Of a stretch of 64,000 nt of DNA, positions 35,525 to 43,471 are shown in pieces; the first letter of the stretch is position 1, and each line of letters opens with the position of its first letter. Position numbers and translations under genes: made by a program. A model generated the notes under the pieces. It searched no databases, was not told the origin of the DNA, and saw only the letters and a program-made list of their open reading frames with translations. The stretch covers positions 1,736,001-1,800,000 of the forward strand of contig OY776216.1 in the NCBI GenBank assembly GCA_963675435.1, given 5' to 3'. Source of the stretch: Saccharicrinis sp963675435 (GTDB taxonomy: Bacteria > Bacteroidota > Bacteroidia > Bacteroidales > Marinilabiliaceae).

Positions 35525-36703
35525 GTAGGCTAAGAGAAGAAGGCCATTTGTAGGGAAAATTCTTCGTAAGCCGAAAGCATTGGGAAGTAGTCAATCTACT
35601 GAAATTTGCTAAAGATTTATTCATTAGGGTTTAATCATTAAAGTATTCATGAAGATAAATCTTTCCAGATGGTGCAAGTCCATCTCATCCAAAGCCCGTA
35701 AGCAGGATGAAAGCGAACCGATTGGGTGATTCCGTGAGGATAGCATATAAGTAATCGACAAGCGAGTATATAGGCCGTTTTATTCAGCCCCGAATCGACC
35801 GAATGGGAGTTCATGACTACCTTTGAAGTAGAACCTTTGTGAATAAAGTATATTTATTTGATAAACGTATTCTACAATTGATTGAGAGATGGCTAAAAGC
35901 AGGTGTTGTAGATGGTAAAAGCTTGCAAATAAGCAAACGAGGCAAGCTGCAAGGAAATATTATTTCACCATTGCTTTGTAATGTATATATGCATTATGCA
36001 TTGGATAAATGGTTACATGAAATAGTACGTCCCTTGCTTAAAGGCGAAATATTTTTGATACGCTATGCCGATGATTTTATCATTGGATTTGAGTATGCAG
36101 AAGATGCTCACAGGGTAAATAACACACTACCCAAGCGAATGAATAAATATGGATTAACCATTCATGCAGAAAAGAGTAAGCTCATTAGATTTTCACCAGA
36201 AGGAAAAACTAAACCACGCACCTTTGATTTTCTAGGATTTACACATTATTGGAGCAAAAGCCAAAGAGGCAACTGGGTAGTGAAGCGAAAAACACGTCAA
36301 AAGAAAATGCAGGCCATCCTTCAAAACATAAAGGATACTTGCAGGATACATAAACACGAGAAGCTAAAAGATCAGAGTAAAATACTAAAATTTAAACTTC
36401 GGGGATTGTATCAATATTTTGGCATCAGAGGTAACTTCGTTAGTCTAAACCGAATATATCAAATAACACTATATGCATGGTTTAAATGGCTAAAGCGAAG
36501 GAGTCAACGCAAAAGCTACACGTGGAAAGGGTACTGGGAGTTATTGAAATATTTTAAGCTCCCGAAACCTAGAATAATTCATTATAATGTTTAAATTCAT
36601 GCACCAGATAATTAAACATATTCACTGAGGAGCCGGATACGGGAATTCTGTACGTCCGGATCTGTGGGGGGATAGGTGGAGTAATCCACTATTCTATCCC
36701 GAT
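35523..36703 (+). mobile_element. Group II intron copy 4, internally deleted (1181 bp)
   Basis: Starts GTGTAGGCTAAGAG and ends CTATCCCGAT as the full copies do. It has lost about 900 bp: part of the 5' structured region and the first ~190 codons of the RT. It also carries a 54-bp inserted inverted repeat at 35611-35664. Cannot self-mobilise, but could in principle be helped by copies 1-3. Confidence 0.85.
35839..36594 (+). pseudogene. Truncated group II intron reverse transcriptase (copy 4)
   Basis: Only the C-terminal ~240 residues of the 432-aa protein remain, from ILQLIERWLKAG onward. YADD is retained, but GTPQG has become GKLQG and RT blocks 0-3 are gone. The first residues of the open frame (MNKVYLFDKR) are junction sequence, not native protein. 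Confidence 0.85.
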
Positions 36704-36745
36704 TATAGCCAATTATAAAGAACGGCAGTGCATTAGAAACAGATT

Positions 36746-37066
36746 ATGAAGAATCCAGAGATATTAAATATAAAAACATTGTCAGGTGATTGGTGTGATA
36801 AGGATATTATTATGCTTCATGCCTGTTTTCAATTATTGACTGACTGTATTGAGGATGAAAAATTGTTTACAGGCCATGTAGATTGGAATCATGATGAAGA
36901 ACATAAAAAAGCAAAAGATGAACTTGAATTTTTATATAACTGGTGGATTAAAAGAAAAAATAAGGATTTGGAAGCTGAAATAAATGATTTAGAGAAAGAA
37001 CAATATGAGGAAGATAATGAAATGCTTGTTAGATTGATTAAGGTTCGTCAATATTTATGGACTTAA
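36746..37066 (+). CDS. Small acidic protein of unknown function (cassette 14, first gene)
   Basis: 106 aa, soluble, rich in Glu, Asp and Lys, predicted mostly helical, with a possible coiled coil in the second half (KRKNKDLEAEINDLEKEQYE). DWCDKDIIMLHACFQLLTDC and LEFLYNWW recall hypothetical proteins of phages and cassettes, but no function is known. The cassette opens (GT)TATAGCC after intron 4. Confidence 0.65.
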   Translation: MKNPEILNIKTLSGDWCDKDIIMLHACFQLLTDCIEDEKLFTGHVDWNHDEEHKKAKDELEFLYNWWIKRKNKDLEAEINDLEKEQYEEDNEMLVRLIKVRQYLWT

Positions 37067-37082
37067 AAATATAAAAATCACA

Positions 37083-37694
37083 ATGAGAACCATTTACCTT
37101 TTAGTTTTTACATTAATATTGTTCGGTTGTACAGATAGTCTATATCACAAAATTGAGGTAGCTGCTATTCAAGATATATCAAACGACTACATCAAAATTA
37201 AGCATAGACGAAAATGGACAAAACCGCCACCTCCACGAACTGATAATGATGAAATCCAAATAGATTTTGAGACAACAGAAGAACAAGATGAATATAAAGT
37301 TTTTTTGTCCGATGCTCTAATTCCAATTTCACAAGTGAAAGAAGATAACCAATGGATGTTTGATAAACTATATGAAACTCCAAAGCTTGATAGCATCTTT
37401 AATTCGATAACTAATTCTGAGAGATTTAGAAAATTAGGATACAGAGAATATGAGAAAAAGATTGTGACTTTTAACGAGCCATATCAACAATTTGTGGATA
37501 GAAAAAAGGAAGTTGGACAGGATGAAGAATATTTAATTTTAGGTTTTTCACGCATTTGTTTTAATAAAGATTATACATTTGGATTAGTGGTGATTGATTA
37601 TAAATATGGATGGCCAAATGGAACAGGAGGTGGTTTTCATCGACCATACCTGATTAAAATGGAAAACGACAAGTGGAAAGTAATAGATGAATAA
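37083..37694 (+). CDS. Lipoprotein of unknown function (cassette 14, second gene)
   Basis: 203 aa. Lipoprotein signal MRTIYLLVFTLILFGC with the Cys at residue 16. The soluble part has a Pro/Trp-rich patch (RRKWTKPPPPRTDNDE) and a C-terminal region (FGLVVIDYKYGWPNGTGGGF) that looks like an NTF2- or lipocalin-type fold, unproven. 16 bp after the previous gene and 6 bp before attC14. Confidence 0.65.
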   Translation: MRTIYLLVFTLILFGCTDSLYHKIEVAAIQDISNDYIKIKHRRKWTKPPPPRTDNDEIQIDFETTEEQDEYKVFLSDALIPISQVKEDNQWMFDKLYETPKLDSIFNSITNSERFRKLGYREYEKKIVTFNEPYQQFVDRKKEVGQDEEYLILGFSRICFNKDYTFGLVVIDYKYGWPNGTGGGFHRPYLIKMENDKWKVIDE

Positions 37695-37700
37695 AAAACT

Positions 37701-37834
37701 GGCTATAACACAGCATCAACCGCAATAGCTTTGTGCAATTTGCAACGGCAGTAAAATATGATTATGTTTACTAATAAATTTAATAGGAGCAAAGCCGAAG
37801 CAACGCAACTGCGGTTATGCCAACCGTTGTACTC
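37701..37834 (+). other. attC14
   Basis: 5' core GGCTATAAC (TGGCTATAAC when the preceding base is included) complements GTTATAGCCA at 10 of 10. Inner arms GCATCAACCGC / GCGGTTATGC. 3' core GTTGTACTC. Contains GTGCAATTTGCAACG, a variant of the shared TTTGCGAA motif. Confidence 0.8.
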
Positions 37835-37872
37835 CATTTGGAGAAACTAACTGCTAATAATTGATTTTGGAA

Positions 37873-38169
37873 ATGAATAAATTGGAACTTGAAAAACAAT
37901 ATCCACAGATTAATGAAATTCCTTCTGATGGATTTTATTCCAAAATTGAATATTTATGGCTTATTGAGAAACAAGAAAACTGGAACGTAGATAATGAAAG
38001 AGGGTATCTTCATTTCGGGAATGCAGGTTGTGATGGAATCGAGTTCGGATTGAGAAAGGGAATGAAAGGAATTTGGGCGTTTTACCCAATTGATAATGAA
38101 TATGAAAAAAAGGCAGAAACAGTTTCAGAACTTGTTAAAGGCTGGACAACAGGAAAGATTTCTGTTTGA
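37873..38169 (+). CDS. SMI1/KNR4 (SUKH)-like small protein (cassette 15, first gene)
   Basis: 98 aa from the ATG at 37873. The pattern WLIEKQENW ... LHFGNAGCDGIEFGLRKGM ... IWAFYPIDNEY ... LVKGWTTGKI resembles the core of SUKH/SMI1 domain proteins, often immunity proteins of contact-dependent toxins. It is shorter than the usual family, so the call is tentative. No partner toxin is visible nearby. Confidence 0.55.
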   Translation: MNKLELEKQYPQINEIPSDGFYSKIEYLWLIEKQENWNVDNERGYLHFGNAGCDGIEFGLRKGMKGIWAFYPIDNEYEKKAETVSELVKGWTTGKISV

Positions 38170-38201
38170 ATTAATAATTAAATAATATAGGAAAACCAAA
38201 A

Positions 38202-38639
38202 ATGTCAGCTATTGGTGAATTAATAGTATTTCTAATATATTTTATCTTATCGATTCCGATTCTTATATTTCTTATCGGATTAATTAAATCAAAAGGTAAG
38301 CAAATAACAAAAAAGAGATTGATTTGGCTTATTATTTCCACAATTCTATTAATCCTTTATGGCTATGCACAATATTCATCCCATCGAAAAGCTGAATTAG
38401 ATTACGTCGGAATATATCAACTTACAGAATATCCAGATTGCGACTCTTGTATTTTAGAGTTAATGTCAGATAATTATTATATTGTTCGTGAAAAACAAAA
38501 CATAATAGAAAAAGGTAGATGGAAATATAAAAGTGGAGGCGATTATTGGATTGTTTATTTAGGTGAATTTGGTCAATTAGGGACAGGAAAATTTAGATAT
38601 GAAAAAAGAAATAATGGTTTCACTAGAAAAGGAGATTAA
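38202..38639 (+). CDS. Small membrane protein with extracytoplasmic domain (cassette 15, second gene)
   Basis: 145 aa. Two membrane segments (about residues 5-27 and 40-57) separated by a basic loop (KSKGKQITKKR). A ~85-residue beta-rich domain follows (YVGIYQLTEYPDCDSCILEL; GRWKYKSGGDYWIVYL) that looks like a small lipocalin-type barrel. No family named. Ends 5 bp before the attC15 core. Confidence 0.65.
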   Translation: MSAIGELIVFLIYFILSIPILIFLIGLIKSKGKQITKKRLIWLIISTILLILYGYAQYSSHRKAELDYVGIYQLTEYPDCDSCILELMSDNYYIVREKQNIIEKGRWKYKSGGDYWIVYLGEFGQLGTGKFRYEKRNNGFTRKGD

Positions 38640-38644
38640 AAACG

Positions 38645-38736
38645 GTGTACAACATTTAGAATATAATTAATCACGAACTGCCCAAAAAAGTCCCATCAAA
38701 CCATCAGGGTGATTAATTATATTTGTTGTTGAACGG
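38645..38736 (+). other. attC15, next to truncated IS91-like module E3
   Basis: 5' core GTGTACAAC; with the preceding base it complements cassette 15's opening GTTGTACTCC at 9 of 10. Then the same palindrome as at attC5 and attC9, here perfectly paired (AATATAATTAATCAC / GTGATTAATTATATT). Last attC seen in the array. Confidence 0.65.
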
Positions 38737-39170
38737 AACCGGGATAAGCGAGCCCATTGTATGGGGATTGATATGAAATGGGTCTTTCATTTATGCTTGG
38801 TAAGCATAAAACTCCAAAGTTAAAACAAAAAGTTTGGGGATAAAAATCATTAAAATAAAGAGTTAAAACCACCTCAATGTATAAATCGACAGTTGATTTA
38901 GCTCTTTTTGTTGGTTATAAGACATACCTTTCCCATTACACCAAAGGCGGCGTTTATGATATAGAGGCAGATTGAGTTGATTTTATATTTTTTTATTGAG
39001 TTGGGACTACCTCTGATAGCCGGCTTAAAAGAAGCTATACGTTGCATGGTGCCTTGTTTACATTTTGGGCATTGATCGTGAGGATGGCCAAAAAGCAGCA
39101 CAAATAATTCCTGCCAAGGGATCCCTTTTTTAGATTCCGGGGAGCAAGCATTAAATATTTTCCGGATGAT
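38654..39170 (-). mobile_element. IS91-like module E3 (truncated)
   Basis: Matches the left 517 bp of E1 and E2, then breaks off abruptly after TCCGGATGAT at 39170 inside the transposase gene. The rest of the module is missing. Confidence 0.85.
38954..39170 (-). pseudogene. IS91-family transposase, C-terminal fragment
   Basis: Only the last ~70 residues remain, from about IIRKIFNACSPESKKGIPW through the CPKC zinc knuckle. An extra T in a T run near 38990 also shifts the frame of the last residues. Nonfunctional. Confidence 0.85.
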
Positions 39171-39351
39171 ATTTTATGCCATCCTTTAACCATTATTACC
39201 CTCCAGAAGCCAAAATATGGCTCCAGAAGCAAAAAAAATGCTCTCCATTTGACCTTTAAGGCTTTTGATATTGATTCCAAAAAATAAATGAACATATAAA
39301 CAAACTATGACACAGAATTTTGAACATTCCCTAGAAGGTTAATAACTCTTA

Positions 39352-39604
39352 TCCTGTAACATTATATTACCCTCCTGTAGGTATAGAGGATACTCCTGTA
39401 GGTATAAAGCCTGCTCCTGTAATGCTATAATACCGTCCTGTAAATAAAAAGTACCATCCTGTAGGTTTAAAATCAAAAAAATAGACTTTGGGTTGATCCT
39501 GTAACCTGAAAATGCCGTCCTGTAGATCTTAAGCATGTCCTGTAAGTTTAAAACCCGTCCTGTAGGTTTTTAACTCGTCCTGTAGGTTTAAAACCCGTCC
39601 TGTT
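39352..39604. repeat. Phased short-repeat array (TCCTGTA, 20-21 bp period)
   Basis: TCCTGTA starts at 39352, 39373, 39394, 39415, 39436, 39457, 39497, 39518, 39538, 39558, 39578 and (as TCCTGTT) 39598. Steps are 21 bp in the first half and 20-21 bp in the second, with one double step. The extended unit is about TCCTGTAGGTTTAAAACCCG. On the minus strand the 21-bp part encodes heptads LQDGTFY, LQDGIIA, LQEYPLY, LQEGNIM, but the frame breaks where the step becomes 20. Confidence 0.8.
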
Positions 39605-39734
39605 AAGGGTTTCAGAAGGTTTCTCATGACTTTTAAGCCTATTTTAATAATTTATATGATATCATATTACTTATTAAAATAACATTTCCCTACTTTTGAT
39701 TGAGTAGAAAATGATTTGAATTATCCATGAAGTT

Positions 39735-39749
39735 AATCGAACTCGGGTT
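39735..39749. repeat. MITE-A end fragment
   Basis: AATCGAACTCGGGTT equals the right terminal repeat of MITE-A. No left half is recognisable. It abuts the truncated end of the hydrogenase-like pseudogene, so a rearrangement took place here. Confidence 0.55.
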
Positions 39750-40268
39750 AGTATGAAGCATCGGACTATCTGCAGGTGCTAAATAAGGAATTAATTCGGG
39801 TCGGTATATCTTTATGTATGAAACTGTGGCTGTACAAGGTTATGCTATAATGGTTTTTTGCTCTTTTTTTAGAGCTTCGATTTATGATTTAACAGTTAAC
39901 TCAGCACCAAAGCTAACATCAAAAACGGCTTCAATACCAATGTGTTTTAACCACCCATTAAATGACTTGTATATGTTAGGAAAACTGGCCGCAATGGCAG
40001 GCGCTACAATGGCAATCAAAGGATTTTCTTCGTCCAGTGATTTTATAAAGCTATCTATGTCATCCAAAGGTTTTCTGGCGTTGTGTTTACCGGCTTCAAT
40101 ACATTTTCCGCAACCAATGCATAAATCCTGATTCACAGACATGTGATTTCCTTTATCAATATTGCAAAACTTAACAGGACAGGCTGTAATACAGGCATGG
40201 CAGTTAACACAATTCTTTTCATCAACAAATATGATCTTACGTAAAGGGGTAGTTGTAGAATTTTTCAT
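39750..40268 (-). pseudogene. [FeFe]-hydrogenase-like iron-sulfur protein, truncated
   Basis: The N-terminus has two 4Fe-4S motifs (CVNCHACITACPVKFC and CIGCGKCIEAGKHNARKP), then the start of the hydrogenase large-subunit C-terminal domain (NPLIAIVAPAIAASFPNIYK; GIEAVFDVSFGAELTVKS). A stop follows at about 39882, but the same frame continues as IEALKKEQKTIIA, stop, PCTATVSYIKIYRPELIPYL and APADSPML, the expected continuation of the family. The reading then ends at a MITE-A terminal repeat. Two nonsense changes plus truncation. The family includes Fe-S sensor proteins with PAS or response-regulator tails. Confidence 0.75.
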
Positions 40269-40478
40269 GTTAGGGAGTGTGAGTTAAGATGATTATGAAG
40301 TTAAAAGGATGATAAACAAAAAGATAATAAAAATATTTTAGGTATAAAAAATGATTTTATTGGTGCGAACTAGTTTACATAAACCGTTAGATATTGAATA
40401 GGAATAAAATAATTAAAGAAGTAATTCAATTTTTGTTAAATTTCGGGTTCTTAAACAGGGGAAATTATTGACATAATT

Positions 40479-41195
40479 ATGACAGGTATAAATACGGTAT
40501 TGATAGATGACGAGCAGGATGCACTTGATTCATTAGAGATTCTTTTGGGTGAGTATGAACAGGTTAATATTATTAAAAAAACAACTAACCCAATTGATAT
40601 TTTTCCATTAATTCAAACTTCGAAAATTGACCTGGTGTTTTTGGATATTCAAATGCCTACTGTTAATGGACTTGATTTAATGAAAAAGATAAAAGATTGT
40701 TGTCCGGGATTAGCCGTTGTTTTTGTTAGTGCGCATGCCAATTTTGTATCTGATGCTATTAAGCTAAATACATTCAGCTATTTACTAAAACCTGTTAGTA
40801 GAGAAGAACTAAGACACACAATAGAAAAGGTTCAGCAATATTTGAATAGCTTAAAAATAGCTCCACCAAATAAAGTTTTAATTAATTCAAAAAACGAAAT
40901 CATATTCATCAATCCATCAGAAGTAGTATTTTTTAAGGCCGATGGTAATTACACGTGTATTTATTTAATTGATGGTACAGAATATATGGCTTCATATAAT
41001 ATGGGGGCAGTTATAGGGAAATTTCCTAAAGATATTTTTGTAAGGATTAATCGATCATTAATGGTAAATAAGGATCATATTGTTTCAATAAACAGGAAGC
41101 AAAAAAAGTGTATAATCAATTGTGGGAATAAACAAATAGAAGTTGATGTATCAACTGTTTTTTTGAGAGAGGTTAATACGATCTTTCAATCATGA
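40479..41195 (+). CDS. LytTR-family response regulator
   Basis: 238 aa. Receiver domain residues 1-120 with the acidic pair in IDDEQDA and phospho-acceptor Asp in LVFLDIQMP (about 57). The LytTR DNA-binding domain runs from about 135 to 235 (VVFFKADGNYTCIYLIDG; FVRINRSLMVNKDHI). The stop overlaps the start of the histidine kinase by 4 bp, so they form a two-component pair. About 210 bp of upstream sequence separates it from the divergent hydrogenase-like pseudogene and likely holds its promoter. Confidence 0.93.
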   Translation: MTGINTVLIDDEQDALDSLEILLGEYEQVNIIKKTTNPIDIFPLIQTSKIDLVFLDIQMPTVNGLDLMKKIKDCCPGLAVVFVSAHANFVSDAIKLNTFSYLLKPVSREELRHTIEKVQQYLNSLKIAPPNKVLINSKNEIIFINPSEVVFFKADGNYTCIYLIDGTEYMASYNMGAVIGKFPKDIFVRINRSLMVNKDHIVSINRKQKKCIINCGNKQIEVDVSTVFLREVNTIFQS

Positions 41196-43297
41196 AAAAT
41201 ATTTTTCACAAGATTTCCAAGATCAATTTTCTAGCTATTGTTTCCAGCCCCTGGCTACTTTCGTTACTTCCTGCTGCGGTTATTATATTTCTTTTGCCAG
41301 AGATGTTTACGCCTTATTATTTAACATTGAAAAAAGCAGAAGATATTACTTTAAACAAAAGGTTAACGTTTTTTCAAGATCTGGATCAAAATGGGATTAA
41401 AGAGAAAATTGATGTTTTGAATTACCGGGGTAAATTTGGTTGTTGTTTTATCTGGGCAAATAATAATTCAGTAAAGCATCAGTTTAATTTTTACGGAAAA
41501 ATACCTGAGCAGGAAAATCTTACCATGCCGTTATTCTGCGATATAAATAAAGATGGAAATCAGGAAGTATTTGTTTTTACGCAAAAGCAAGATTCATTGT
41601 TTATAAACGCTGTTGATTTTTCGTTGAAGCGTGTTATATTAAACGGCAGATTTATTTCAAAAATAGGAATGGTTCCGGGGGTAAAAGATTTTGTATTACG
41701 CCCCATCATTAATCATGATTATAATAAGGATGGTATTCCAGAAATTTATTTTTTACTAAATGGATGCTATTCCCTCTATCCAAGAAAAGTAATGGCGTAT
41801 GATTATGCCAATGATACTATTATTTCAACAATTAATACAGGAAGCCAACATTATGTTACGCCTTTCGAACTGCCCAATGATGATTTAATTTTTATAAGTA
41901 CAACTCCGGCAACAAATAATTGTCCTGTCGATTTCATGTATGCTTATCCGGATACTTGTGCTCATATTTTTACGTTTAATGATAAATTAGAATTGTTATG
42001 CCAGCCAATAGCTTTTACAGGAACCGGATGCGTTGTTAGAGGTCCAATAGCTTTTAAACAGCAATTGCAATACCTTGAATTTAATGAAAGTAACAGTGAT
42101 TTAAATTATATTGTTTCAACAAACTTAAGTGGTGAAGTTGTTGATAAAAAGATTATTGGAGAAGAGGTTTATAGAGGTGAGCTCGTAAGTATAGTGTATA
42201 AAGATGAACAACACTTTTTGTTGCATAATAATGGTGATGATTTGTTTTATGTTTATGAGTATAATCCTCGTTTAAAAGAGTTTCAACAAACGGATTTTAC
42301 GGAGAAGTTACCCAATTCCACAATGGTTTCATTTTTATTAGATGAAGGAAAAGAAGCTTATTTATCAGATGATTATCGTTCAAACAAAACCAATTTATTT
42401 ATTGAGGACCTGAGTTATAAACTTTCGTTTGATAATGATTTATATTTTAACTCATATAATTTATATGCTCAAAGTAAAAAGATAGAGCGAGGTGAGATAT
42501 TACAGGTTACAGATCGACATTTTTTGTATACTTATTTAATTACATCAAATCGTTATTATCCTGTGCGGTTTTTATTTTGGTTTATTACTTACTTAGTATG
42601 TTCAGGGTTTATATTTATGATATTGCAGCTATATAAACGTCAGATAAATAAAAGAAATAAGCTACTTCAGGAAATCGTTTCGTTACAGCTTAAATTGGTA
42701 ACCGCTCAGTTAGATCCTCATTTTGCCTTTAATGCATTAAATTTAGTTTCAGCAAAAATACTTAAAGGTGATAGATACGAAGCTTATGATTTAATGAGCT
42801 GTTTTTCAAATATGATGCGTTCAGCTATGTCATTTTCTGAAGTGGTTAGCTGGAGTTTAGAAAAAGAAATGCGGTTTGTGAATGACTACCTGAAGTTAAT
42901 GAAAGTGAGGTTTAAGGATTTGTTTGATTACACTATTGAGTATGATAAAGCAATAGACTTAAATAATGTTTATATTTCAAGGTTATTAGTACAAAATAGT
43001 GTTGAAAACAGCATAAAACATGGTTTTAAAAATATTTCATATAGGGGTATGGTTTGTATTTCTATAATTCAAAAGCTGGATGCTATTATTGTAACTGTTA
43101 CGGATAATGGAATAGGAAGGGAAAAGGCCATGCAAAATGAAGAGGTAAACAATAAGCGTAGTGGTAATGGTATAAAATGGACTCGTAAGCAAGTTGAAAT
43201 TTATAACAAACTGTTTAAAACACATATCAATTTTATAATTGAGGATTGTCTACCCTCGGGAACTCAAATAATCATTTCTATTCCTAATAAGAAATAG
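41192..43297 (+). CDS. LytS-type sensor histidine kinase with large extracytoplasmic domain
   Basis: 701 aa. Membrane segment near residues 20-38, then a ~430-residue periplasmic region with calcium-loop-like repeats (DLDQNGIKEKID; DINKDGNQEVFV; DYNKDGIPEIYFL) of the FG-GAP/VCBS kind, suggesting a beta-propeller sensor. A second membrane segment lies near residues 455-477. The His_kinase domain has LVTAQLDPHFAFNALNLVS and an ATPase domain with VQNSVENSIKHGFKN and DNGIGREKAM. Partner of the overlapping LytTR regulator; signal unknown. Confidence 0.9.
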   Translation: MKNIFHKISKINFLAIVSSPWLLSLLPAAVIIFLLPEMFTPYYLTLKKAEDITLNKRLTFFQDLDQNGIKEKIDVLNYRGKFGCCFIWANNNSVKHQFNFYGKIPEQENLTMPLFCDINKDGNQEVFVFTQKQDSLFINAVDFSLKRVILNGRFISKIGMVPGVKDFVLRPIINHDYNKDGIPEIYFLLNGCYSLYPRKVMAYDYANDTIISTINTGSQHYVTPFELPNDDLIFISTTPATNNCPVDFMYAYPDTCAHIFTFNDKLELLCQPIAFTGTGCVVRGPIAFKQQLQYLEFNESNSDLNYIVSTNLSGEVVDKKIIGEEVYRGELVSIVYKDEQHFLLHNNGDDLFYVYEYNPRLKEFQQTDFTEKLPNSTMVSFLLDEGKEAYLSDDYRSNKTNLFIEDLSYKLSFDNDLYFNSYNLYAQSKKIERGEILQVTDRHFLYTYLITSNRYYPVRFLFWFITYLVCSGFIFMILQLYKRQINKRNKLLQEIVSLQLKLVTAQLDPHFAFNALNLVSAKILKGDRYEAYDLMSCFSNMMRSAMSFSEVVSWSLEKEMRFVNDYLKLMKVRFKDLFDYTIEYDKAIDLNNVYISRLLVQNSVENSIKHGFKNISYRGMVCISIIQKLDAIIVTVTDNGIGREKAMQNEEVNNKRSGNGIKWTRKQVEIYNKLFKTHINFIIEDCLPSGTQIIISIPNKK

Positions 43298-43471
43298 GTG
43301 GATTCTAAAATACCATCATCTTTATTTATTGTTTTATTTTGAATATACGCCGCTTTATTCAAGAATCTTGTTACCTAATTTAATAAAACTACAACATCTT
43401 TTAAACACTATAAATAGCCATTAATTTTGACTTCTTGAACTATAACTTCGAGCTGGACTTTTATTATTTAA

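Larger units (their letters stand above)
9277..38653 (+). mobile_element. Integron-type gene cassette array (about 14 cassettes)
   Basis: About 29 kb in which promoter-poor genes, all on the + strand except those of the IS91-like inserts, alternate with 90-200-bp imperfect palindromes that fit attC sites. Cassette starts and the 5' cores of the following attC are reverse complements: GTTGGCGGTA/TACCGCCAAC, GTTAGCGGTT/AACCGCTAAC, GTTGTGCCCA/TGGGCACAAC, GTTGCCAGCA/TGCTGGCAAC, GTTATAGCCA/TGGCTATAAC and others at 9/10. The array also holds four group II introns and three IS91-like modules. With no intact integrase seen, it is best described as a degenerate chromosomal integron or an attC cluster lacking an integrase. 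Confidence 0.85.

Noticed and set aside
10255..37834. The intergenic palindromes as simple Rho-independent terminators
   Set aside because: They are 90-200 bp, lack T runs, have large loops, and their outer cores complement the start of the preceding cassette, which terminators do not explain.
39339..39536. 65-codon minus-strand frame with LQ heptads
   Set aside because: The frame is a by-product of the 21-bp DNA repeat and is not kept where the period changes to 20 bp.
39352..39604. CRISPR array
   Set aside because: Repeats are only about 7-12 bp with 8-14-bp gaps; there are no 20-40-bp unique spacers and no cas genes in the window.
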